Of a stretch of DNA of 64,000 bases, positions 44,395-54,010 are shown one piece after another. The notes beneath the pieces are model-generated. The model made no database searches and was not told where the DNA came from. It saw nothing but the letters and a program-made list of their open reading frames with translations. This DNA comes from Prosapia bicincta (taxonomy: Eukaryota > Arthropoda > Insecta > Hemiptera > Cercopidae): NCBI GenBank assembly GCA_036971475.1, contig JBAIZL010000001.1, positions 206,557,841 to 206,621,840 on the forward strand. Direction: 5' to 3'. Made by a program: the position numbers and the translations under genes. How positions within the stretch are numbered: the first letter of the stretch is position 1; every line of letters starts with the position of its first letter.

Positions 44395-45525
44395 TTATTC
44401 AGGCCAAATACCTGTTACAACAAACAATCGCTAGCACAACGATATGTAAACACATTAGCTCACGAGCGAGGAACCTATATCAATAAATTAACATGCTTTT
44501 ACATTTTTTAACCAGTAAAGATCTGGAGAACAAACAGAGAAGTCACCGTTCAGTCTTTGCGACTGACACATTTATAGCGAAAATAATCCCATCACCTCGT
44601 AACGGATTTCAACGGTTTTAAAAAAAATACTTCAACCGTACACACACGCGATGTTATAGTAAAAATATAGGTCAGCAACGAACTGGGTACAGAATATAAT
44701 ACACACATTCTCTAGGTAAACAACGGTTTTTACATTACCCCCCAACATGTCCGAACATGCTTCTAATTACGTCACACTCAGCAACGAACTGGGTACGAGA
44801 TATAATACACACTTTCCTTTACAAAAACACATGTCAAAATGACGTCATTCTCTAGAGGTAGGTTTTCAAAAACAATTTATTCAGGCCAAATACCTGTTAC
44901 AACAAACAATCGCTAGCACAACGATGTGTAAACACATTAGCTCACGAGCGAGGAACCTATATCAATAAATTAACATGCTTTTACATTTTTTAACCAGTAA
45001 AGATCTGGAGAACAAACAGAGAAGTCACCGTTCAGTCTTTGCGACTGACACATTTATAGCGAAAATAATCCCATCACCTCGTAACGGATTTCAACCGTAC
45101 ACACGCGATGTTATAGTAAAAATATAGGCCAGCAACGAACTGGGTACAGAATATAATACACACGGTCCTCCACAAAAAACACATGCCAAAATTACCTCAT
45201 TCTCTAGGTAACCAACATGTCCGAACATGCTTCTAATTACATCACACAACAGCCAACACGCATATCACCAACCAACCCATACTACCTCACCTAACGGTCT
45301 TTAACGGAAAATTAACGTATTTCTAAAAAAAACACCTGCCACCTACACCTACGCACAACCGCGCACAACCGCGCACATTTTATATCTCCTCCCATTCACG
45401 TTACCCTCCAATAATCGCTGAAACCAACCCCTCATACCTCACGTAACCGTTTGTAACGGAAAAGTAACGTATTTTTCATCAAAACCACCTGTTTTTGTGG
45501 CGAAACTGTGGTTTTGACATCTACT

Positions 45526-45531
45526 AATGTT
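45526..45531. other. Right target site duplication AATGTT
   Basis: Identical to 25296-25301. Confidence 0.9.
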
Positions 45532-45699
45532 TATTCAAAAGAAGCTCAGTGAAACTATCTTTCACTATATTTTCCTGTGTCTGGACATTAGGAATATATT
45601 GATTACAAATATTATATTCAACCGACAATATATCCGAATAGTAATAAAAACTTTTAATTGGATTCAGTTTTTGCCGTTCCTAAGCAAGAACCAAAAAAT

Positions 45700-46030
45700 A
45701 ATAAAATTTCAACTAACCTTGTAAATGTTTTTTTAAAAATACATATTATTTTAAAAACTAAATTTTACATTAGGGATTGCAAAAATAATGTCCCATTTAA
45801 TTATAGACCAAAAAAATCATTTGTCATTTACTAGCATTTTAAAATAAATGTTAGAAGTTTTAAAATAATAAAATTTCAACTAACCTTGTAAATGTTTTTT
45901 TAAAAATACATATTATGTTAAAAACTAAATTTCACATTAGGAATTGCAAAAATAATGTCCCATTTATTTATAGACTAAAATAATCATTTGTCATTTTACT
46001 AGCATTTAAAAATAAATGTTAAAAGTTTGT
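45700..46030. repeat. Tandem duplication, unit about 170 bp
   Basis: The segment starting AATAAAATTTCAACTAACC at about 45698 recurs at about 45867, followed by the same TGTAAATGTTTTTTTAAAAA and AATAATGTCCCATTTA blocks. The left arm lacks the duplication. Confidence 0.88.
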
Positions 46031-48401
46031 ATAAAGTTTGCAAGATATATTCAGCTTACAATAAACAGGGGAACATGACAGGAAAGGAATCATCATTATT
46101 CCGCACGTCTTTTCATAAACACTCCATTTTAAATACTCAGAAAAAATGGCCATAGCACCTGCCCAGCCTGACACAACCATTGGAATGCTTATTCTCACGT
46201 TAGTAGCAGCAAGGTCTTATAACAATCAAGCGACAATATTAAACTAAGTTGAAATATGTAACTATTGTTTTCCTAACTAGTTAAATGCTGAACTATTTAA
46301 ATACTTGACTACGTATTTTGATATTAGAAAAGGTCTGTGTTAAGACTTAATGTTTAGTATTTTATTGTAAGCTTTAATATTATTATTTTTTATAATTACA
46401 TATTAACCAGAAATAATTATACGGTAATTAATGAATACTAGTAAATATTGTCTAACCCATTTATAGAAGGGTTTTAAGAAAAATTATCGATTGAAGTATG
46501 GAAAAACCAATAATTTAAATATTTGTAATGTTTTAACAATTGCAATTATTTTTAGTTAAAAGTCTAGACAGCTCTTGGTTAAAGTTATGCTATGATAAAG
46601 GTTTTTATAATGAACAAGGCAATACCAGCACGCTCCGAAACAAAATATGTCTTATTGGCGATATCGTACCTTAGACTACATGATTAATCTCTTACACACT
46701 TTTAGAGCACATTTTTCAGCTTCTTATTACAACAGGGACTAATGGTTTCGCCACAAAGAAAATGTCTAGAATTAATTGCTTACATTTGGTCACTTTCTGT
46801 GGCATTCTTTCTCTGCTGGGCGTCCAGAAGATAAATGATACTGATAACTCATTACTTTTTGTCACATTTATTTACTGCCTCTTTTCTTGGAAAAGGAGAT
46901 ACATTTTTTTAAATTAAGTAATTAGTTTCAGCAATTTTCATTAGATCCTACTGCTGAAATATTAACGTGGTTCAACCATATAGAGGGGACAAACATACGC
47001 AAAACCACCCACATACACGTTGCGTGCGCACAGTCATAGGCACATTTACCCATAAAGTTCTATGCATACGTTTTTATTGTATCAAATTCCCTATCTTTCA
47101 CAAATTTGTAATCAAGGCAGTCAGTATGGCAAAGTGGACGGGTAATACTGAGGATAAAGATGTCTTTATTTTAATAATTTTACATTAATTTATAATTTTT
47201 ACATGAAGTTTATGTTTTTTAGATACTTTAGCTGGTTATATTAAAACACATTTCTACAAACAACAACAACATATACTTTACTCCATAATGTTTAAGGACG
47301 TTAAGTTCCTTATCTGTGTATTTATTTTCCTGTATTAGAAACAAATAGATACTTCATATATTACTATTATTACTAAAGTCAATCTTATACAGCTTTATCC
47401 ACTTTATCTAATAAATAATATGAATTCATAACTTGAATATGACAAACAGTTTAGTTTTGTATGTATTTTATTTGTTTGGAATAAATTATTCCCACATTAA
47501 AGTATTCTGTATTACCTAATTTCGTATTTTATTTTAGAAACAAGTAATTATTAAAGGTAATATTCTATTCCTTTAAAATACGTCACAGAAAAGTCTAATA
47601 TGATCGAGTGAAGTAATTGAGTTATAATGGTTCCTAGGATATATTTCATAATTAATGATAATATGACGGATATATATTATATTGGATTGAAATTTTATAG
47701 TTTGTATATTTGTTTTCAGTATTAGCCTGATAATTAATTTTACATTATTTCTGATATCACTCGTTGAGAAAATTTTATCTTTATAGTTACGGACTGAATA
47801 AACATAGTGATGCATACAATGTCTATACTATACCCAAAGCGTTTATGTCTTAAATTGTAACCAATTTTGGTCTCATTCATAATACAATTCTATTTATTCA
47901 GAAGCCTATTCAAGTTTAGATAATGACACGTAAGCTGGTACTTGGCCTTGACGGCACTATAGGCGGAAGGGATGGTTAGGATTAGGCTAGTTTCTATCTA
48001 GGCTAGCACAGATGAAACTAGATAGTACACATTCTGTTGCAACGTGAGAACACGGAGTATCCGTTGCAAAGTGATTGTGAAGGTGCCTCTCAATATTCTA
48101 TTCTAAATTCTAAATTAAATTATAAATTCAATAATTCTAAAAATTTATATTGTATAGTTTATTGTATAATAAAACTTATAGTTTTATTTTCTATAACAGT
48201 TTTATATATCTTCATATTGTATATTGTGTGTCTTAAAAACACTCCGTTTAATAAACTTTTTAACATAATATGGTGTTTTATTTCAGTTTACGTATTGTAG
48301 AAGCTTTTTGATATACTTAAGGCTTTAGGGTTTACTGTTGATAGTAGCTTCTTTTTATTGTAAGTTTTTAAAATCTGTAACGGGAGGATAAAATTAAATT
48401 T

Positions 48402-48640
48402 ATGATATATTTTAGAAGTGTATTCACGGCTCTAAAACCTTCTAAATTCAACGACCGTAATAGACAATTTAAGTAAACATTCATTTATCACAAGTTAAAA
48501 GCCTGTTACAAATTCTATTACTCTGATACAAATTGCGTGCTACTTCGACATATCACGCACCAATACTTCTACACAGACTAAATATTTGTATAGTAACATA
48601 TTATTTAAAATATATTTTATAATATAGCCTACTCGCCAAA
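48402..48640 (+). pseudogene. Repeat R1, copy d (decayed)
   Basis: The inverted-arm partner of copy a at 4140-4382, opening Met-Ile-Tyr-Phe-Arg-Ser-Val-Phe and then broken by stops. Confidence 0.45.
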
Positions 48641-48912
48641 TTCAAATGCAGAAATTTCTATTTTTAAATACATTTTAGAATTAAAATCTAGGATATTCAT
48701 ACTCATTTGCCACTAAAGTTGTATGTTGTTGACACAATAACGTCGTACCCCACTTAATAAAACACTTCCATGTCCTTTATCTATGTAACTGAGTTTATTA
48801 ATTAAAGTAATTTTGTAATTTGGTTGAAACTTTGGTATGTAGTTTTGAACTCTAATTTTTGTCTGTTATATTTATTTGTTTGTTATATTTATACTTCATA
48901 ATTGCAAAGATC

Positions 48913-48916
<4 letters not shown>

Positions 48917-48964
<48 letters not shown>
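48917..48964. repeat. (TA)n microsatellite
   Basis: Pure TA run bordering the foldback at 48965-49230. Confidence 0.97.
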
Positions 48965-48966
<2 letters not shown>

Positions 48967-48984
48967 AAACAACATAGGTTATTC

Positions 48985-49062
48985 AAATACAAGAATATTT
49001 ATTATTTTATATCCAAAGCTTTTCGTTGGTAAACAGTACCAACATCATCAGGAATGAAAATT
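48985..49062 (-). ncRNA. Hammerhead-ribozyme-like motif H1, intact core
   Basis: On the minus strand the core reads CTGATGA (49051-49045), then a stem-loop with GTTGG and CCAAC arms, then GAAA (49024-49021), then the self-complementary AAGCTT as a minimal stem III. Sequence on either side (TTTTCATTC before, GGATATAAAA after) can pair as stem I. A short or self-complementary stem III is what is known for hammerheads of Penelope-like elements. One unpaired T lies between the core and stem II, so activity is uncertain. Confidence 0.5.
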
Positions 49063-49134
49063 ACAATAATGTAAGCTACATATTGAATAGCTTACATATT
49101 CATTATAATAATGAATAGCTTACATTAATGTAAT

Positions 49135-49205
49135 TTTCATTCCTGATGGTGTTGGTACTGTTTGCCAACGAAAAGCTTTGGATATAAAATAATAAATATT
49201 CTGGT
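49135..49205 (+). ncRNA. Hammerhead-ribozyme-like motif H1, mutated copy
   Basis: The core reads CTGATGG (49143-49149), with the last invariant A changed to G, followed by GTTGG...CCAAC and GAAA (49170-49173). Likely inactive. Confidence 0.5.
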
Positions 49206-49249
49206 ATTTGAATAACCTATGTTGTTTTAAATTATTAAACAAGAAAACG

Positions 49250-49253
<4 letters not shown>

Positions 49254-49297
<44 letters not shown>
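49254..49297. repeat. (TA)n microsatellite
   Basis: Pure TA run bordering the foldback on its right side. Confidence 0.97.
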
Positions 49298-49300
<3 letters not shown>

Positions 49301-49624
49301 AAAGGTATAATTAAGGCATTGCATAGCCTCTAAAATAACGCTGTTAGGTAAAATCTTCCGAGCATGAATAGTCAAAAAGAAACAAAATTATACCAAAAAG
49401 TATAATATTATAATACCATAAAGAGACACCGTAAATATGTTTACAAATATCCAAACCATAATCGCTTATTATTTTAATAAAAGGACGTGTAATGCTAAAA
49501 GAAATGAGAAAGTAGTAAATGTGATTACATTAAGCTATTTAAAACCATAAATAATATTCGAGCTGGCTTGTGAGTGAAAGTTATAATTAAAGAATAAAAA
49601 TATGTTACAACTCACAAAAATAAA

Positions 49625-49690
49625 AATTTGTATTTCATACGCGTTTCAACGACTAATTTGTCGTCATCCTCAGTGAAGATACACAAATCA
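49625..49690 (-). ncRNA. Hammerhead-ribozyme-like motif H2, intact core
   Basis: On the minus strand: CTGAGGA (49673-49667), stem II with ACGAC and GTCGT arms, GAAA (49647-49644), and the self-complementary ACGCGT as minimal stem III (49644-49639). The sides pair well as stem I: GTAT-C-TTCA before the core with TGAA-ATAC after it. As in H1 there is one extra T before stem II. Confidence 0.55.
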
Positions 49691-49754
49691 AATTAACTAA
49701 AAAAAAAAAATATAATATATTAATAATATATATTTTTTTTTAGTAAATTTTGAT

Positions 49755-49812
49755 TTGTGTATCTTCACTGAGGAGGACGAGAAATTAGTCGTTGAAACGC
49801 GTATGAAATAAA
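49755..49812 (+). ncRNA. Hammerhead-ribozyme-like motif H2, second copy
   Basis: CTGAGGA (49768-49774) and GAAACGCGT (49794-49802) are intact, but one stem II base is changed (ACGAG facing GTCGT), which weakens the stem. Confidence 0.5.
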
Positions 49813-49858
49813 AAATTGTATACTTGTGAGTTGTACCATATTTTTATTCTTTAATTAT

Positions 49859-50959
49859 TTAAAACCATTTTGCAATATAATAACTTAGTCTGTAAAGTTT
49901 CGGAGTAGCTCTGTGCCCTCCCAACTGCCAACCCTTATAATCCCTTTTCAACCACCCATTGCCTGGACTAGCAATTTGTTCCCTATTATGTTTTGCAAAA
50001 TGTAAACTTATTTTATTTATTAACAAAAATATAACAAACTTTATTTGGAATGAGAATAACAATTAAAGAACAACTGTACCAAAAACTAAACAATTTCGTT
50101 ATTAAATGAACTTTATAGTTTCATTTCTTTAAATTTTACAATGTTATGAACCATAAAATTGATTTTCTTATAAAGTATTATAGTCTTGGCATATTTTTTC
50201 ATTATCTCGTATCGTCTTTCCAATGAAACTACAATTCTATTGTATTCTATTGATATTTTTGCGACCAAGTAGAATAAGTTTTTATTTTGCACAATATAAT
50301 AGGTGACCAATGGTCCTTTATAAATCCGATGGAGTTATAGGTTTTGGTCGGCCGGCAGTCTGAGGGAACAACGCTCATATACAATTTGATTTGGCTGTAT
50401 TATTAATCAATTTTTTAATAATATTTGGGTAATAGTCTAAACATTTTTTAAATTTTAATAAAATGTGAAATAGTGTAATGATGTTTGTAGAGTCTTATAA
50501 TGTTTGACTCCCAAGATCTCCAAATATGTATAAGGAACGATTTTACAAATCAGTTGAAATAACGGACGTAAAAGGGAGGGGTGAGACACGAAGAAAGAAG
50601 ATAATTTCTATAAAATTAAGAGAGCACTATTTGAGAGAGTTAGTCATTTTAACTGCAGTAGTTCGGTCTTCACACTCAAATAAACGCAGAATTGTTGGTA
50701 CCTTATTTCAGAGACGATATCTGAAGCACAACGCAACGATAAATAATTCGGTTGACTAAACCTAAAGTGAGACCACTTGGACAAAGTTGGTTTGTAATGT
50801 ATGCTCGAGCAAGCAGCGGGACAAGTTGGGGCTAACCAAACTCTGCGGCATTATCACTCTTCCTCTAACACTTGTTCTACGTTAATTCACTTCTTCTTAG
50901 AATTTATGTGACCTTGAAAATTTTGTGACCTAGATTCCACAACAAAAAATAAATGTTGT
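49859..50959. other. Unassigned sequence
   Basis: AT-rich with a GC-richer patch near 50330-50370. A 77-codon basic frame at 50526-50759 has no recognised motif and is not annotated as a gene. Confidence 0.45.
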
Positions 50960-52817
50960 TACTTTTTCCAACAGTAATAAGCTACTAACTGTAATAATAA
51001 ATTTATTACTAACTGTAATAAAAATGTAGTACTAGATGTTAAGCTAAATGCAACTGTAATACTAAATGTAGGTAGTATTAACTGTGATACTAAATGCAGT
51101 TCTAACTGATATACTACATGTATCACTGACTGTAATACTAAATTTAGTACTAAATGTAATCCTAAATGAATTACTAACTTTAATAATAAATGTTGTAATA
51201 ACTGTAACAATAAATTTAGTACCTAATGTGATGCTAAATGAAGTACTAACTGTAATAATAAATGCAGTATTAGCTGTAACACTATATGTAGGTAGTACTA
51301 AATGTGATACTAAATGCAGTACTAACTGTAATACTAAATGAATTACTAACTTTAATAATAAATGTTGTAATAACTGTAACAATAAATTTAGTACCTAATG
51401 TGATGCTAAATGAAGTACTAACTGTAATAATAAATGCAGTATTAGCTGTAACACTATATGTAGGTAGTACTAAATGTGATACTAAATGCAGTACTAGCTG
51501 TAATACTAAATGAATTACTAACTATAATAATAATAAGTGTATTAATATCTATAACAATACATTTTGTACCTAATGTGATGTTAAATGAAGTACTAACTAT
51601 AATAATAAATGCAGTATTAGCTGTAATACTATATGTAGGTAGTACTAAATGTGATACTAAATGCAGTACTAACTGTAATACTAAATGAATTACTAACTTT
51701 AAGAATAAATGTAGTAATAACTGTAAAAATAAATTTAGTACCTAATGTGATGTTAAATGAAGTACTAACTGTAATAATAAATGCAGTATTAAATGTAATA
51801 CTATATGTAGGTAGTACTAAATGTGATACTAAATGCAGTACTAACTGTAAAACCTTATGAATTACTAACTTTAATAATAAATGTAGTAATAACTATAACA
51901 ATAAATTTAGTACTAAATGTGATACTAAATGTAGTTCTAACTGTAATACTAAATGAATTACTAACTTTAAGAATAAATGTAGTAATGACTGTAAAAATAA
52001 ATTTAGTACCTAATGTGATGTTAAATGAAGTACTAACTGTAATAATAAATGCAGTATTAACTGTAATACTATATGTAGGTAGTACTAAATGTGATACTAA
52101 ATGCAGTACTAACTGTAAAACCTAATGAATTACTACCTTTAATAATAAATGTAGTAATAACTGTAACAATAAATTTAGTACCTAATGTGATGTTAAATGA
52201 AGTACTAACTGTAATAATAAATGCAGTATTAACTGTAATACTATATGTAGGTAGTACTAAATGCATTACTAAATGAAATACTAACTGTAATAATAAATAT
52301 TGTAATAACTGTAATAACAAATATATTACTAAATGTGATGCTAAATGCAGTACTGACTGTAATGATAAATGTATTACTAACTGTATTAATAAATGTATTA
52401 CTAAATGTGATGCTAAATGTAGCACTGACTGTAATAATAAATGTAGTACTAACTATAATAATAAATGGAGTGCTGAATGTGATACTAATTGCAGTACTGA
52501 CGGTAATGATAAATGTATTACTAACTGTATTAATAAATGTATTACTAAATGTGATGCTAAATGTAGCACTGACTGTAATAATAAATGTAGTACTAACTAT
52601 AATAATAAATGGAGTGCTGAATGTGATACTAATTGCAGTACTGACTGTAATAATAAATGTATTACTAACTGTAATAATAAATGTATTACTAAATGTGATG
52701 CTAAATGTCTCACTGACTGTAATAATAAATGTATTACTAACTGTAATGATAAATGTATTACTAAATGTGATGCTAAATGCAGTATTGAATGTAATAATAA
52801 ATGTAATACTAATGTGG
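50960..52817. repeat. 12-bp satellite with 172-bp higher-order units
   Basis: The basic unit is of the type ACTAAATGTGAT or AATAACTGTAAT (12 bp). Higher-order units beginning GTAGGTAGTA recur at 51289, 51460, 51635, 51807, 52075 and 52247, so spacing is mostly 171-175 bp. The last 550 bases lack that marker. Since 12 is a multiple of three, long open frames arise in several frames on both strands. One plus-strand frame of about 52278-52840 gives Cys at nearly every fourth residue. No promoter or start is evident for it, and coding is not supported. Confidence 0.93.
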
Positions 52818-53680
52818 GGGGGGGCGCAAGCTTGTAGAAATTTGGGGCATTAACTTGAGAGCTTGAAGAAATCTAGAACAGTATTGTTAGATGGGGGAGG
52901 ACGTGAGCTTAAAAATAAAAAGATAAAAACGCCACATAGGCCAACAGAGTGAAAAGGTTGCGGTGTTGCGAATTTCTTCCAAACTGTAAAAGTTGATAAT
53001 AAAAGGTTAATTAAAATGTCCCAACCTCTAAATATTTTCATTATATTACAAGAATATTATAATAGAAATCTTTTTATACTTCCGTTTTGCAGATAAATTC
53101 CATCTCTAAATTATAATTTGTTGCACTTTAGAAAGCATTTATCTCCCACACTTCTCTTACATTTCCATTCTTGATTAACGAAGTTTTACTTTGCAATGTC
53201 ACTATTTTTAAAATAACATAGAAGCGGAGAGTTCTCTCTACAGAGGACTAGTGTTGTAATTCTTAGAAGTATATTCCAATGTGGTTGTACGGTCATCTAG
53301 AGGATTATTTATATGCTTTGTCTAACCTACTTTTCAGGCTTCTAATATTCTAAAAACGAGTAACTCCCGCCAATCTATAAAAGTTTCTATATCTAATAAT
53401 GAATGTTTTTAAATTTTGTATTTCAGATGCAAAAGATAAAATGAAATCTCTTCACACATTCTTTAGAGCCTAGTTCCGGGTTCGTTTTTTAGAACTTTCT
53501 CACAGCTCTTTTTCTGACTTTAGTGTTGTTCGGTTTACCGCTTGAATATCTGTTTCAAGTCAATCACTTTCTTCTTTTCTTCCATTTCCGAAAGCGATAA
53601 ACTTCATCTTAAAACCAAAACTTTTCCAATATGTAATTTAAAATTGATTTTAGGTAAAATATTACGTCTACCATCAACTT
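52818..53680. other. Unassigned sequence between satellites
   Basis: No coding or RNA signature seen. Confidence 0.5.
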
Positions 53681-54010
53681 AATATCCGCTCACCTAAGAC
53701 TTTTAAACATGTTCAAAGTGTTATCATTCTATTTTAATATCCGCTCACCTAAGGCTTTTAAACATGTTTAAAGTGTTATCATTCTATTTTAATATCCGCT
53801 CACCTAAGGCTTTTAAACATGTTCAAAGTGTTATCATTCTATTTTAATATCCGCTCACCTAAGGCTTTTAAACATGTTCAAAGTGTTATCATTCTATTTT
53901 AATATCCGCTCACCTAAGGCTTTTAAACATGTTCAAAGTGTTATCATTCTATTTTAATATCCGCTCACCTAAGGCTTTTAAACATGTTCAAAGTGTTATC
54001 ATTCTATTTT
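53681..54010. repeat. 55-bp tandem array, six copies
   Basis: Units begin AATATCCGCTCACCTAAG at 53681, 53736, 53791, 53846, 53901 and 53956 and are almost identical, differing at only two or three sites. There are no unique spacers between them, so this is not a CRISPR array. Confidence 0.98.

Larger units (their letters stand above)
25302..45525. mobile_element. Polinton/Maverick-like element with giant inverted repeats
   Basis: The 20224 bp element has 6-bp target duplications and termini AGTAGATGTCAAAACCAC at both ends in inverted orientation. A 6-bp duplication together with AG...CT ends is characteristic of Polintons (Mavericks), which are relatives of adintoviruses. A fragment similar to the N-terminal region of their protein-primed DNA polymerase B lies in each terminal repeat (28370-28732 and 42088-42450). 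Usual Polintons are 15-20 kb with terminal repeats of 0.1-1.5 kb and genes for polymerase, integrase, ATPase, protease and capsid. Here the repeats are about 6.25 kb and none of those genes is intact, so it is probably a rearranged non-autonomous derivative. An alternative is another transposon class with 6-bp duplications that captured polymerase sequence. Confidence 0.75.
39266..45525. repeat. Right terminal inverted repeat
   Basis: The partner of 25302-31556. It carries the same modules in inverse order and orientation, with the intact copy of the small gene. Confidence 0.95.
45532..48830. repeat. Right arm of the inverted duplication, distal part
   Basis: It matches 3955-8370 in reverse complement. 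The unoccupied Harbinger site is at 46671-46673. Confidence 0.87.
48965..49230. mobile_element. Foldback repeat with two head-to-head hammerhead-like motifs, flanked by (TA)n
   Basis: Arms of about 110 bases (48965-49078 and 49115-49230) are inverse copies with a few differences, and (TA)n runs lie outside both ends. Each arm holds a CTGATGR...GAAA module (see 48985-49062 and 49135-49205). Confidence 0.8.
49583..49858. mobile_element. Second foldback repeat with hammerhead-like motifs
   Basis: Arms at about 49583-49692 and 49742-49858 are inverse copies around an A/T-rich centre. Each arm contains a CTGAGGA...GAAACGCGT module. Confidence 0.82.

Noticed and set aside
25302..45525. Assembly artefact creating a palindrome
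   Set aside because: Not excluded without reads, but the repeats differ in microsatellite length and single bases, and the ends carry a target duplication with an independent empty site, which an artefact would not create.
50526..50759. 77-codon basic frame
   Set aside because: No recognisable family, no conservation within the window and no promoter or poly(A) context.
50959..52425. Many 60-118 codon frames in the 51-52 kb region
   Set aside because: They are alternative readings of the 12-bp satellite on both strands.
53681..54010. CRISPR-like array
   Set aside because: The 55-bp units abut with no unique spacers, there are no cas genes, and the context is eukaryotic.
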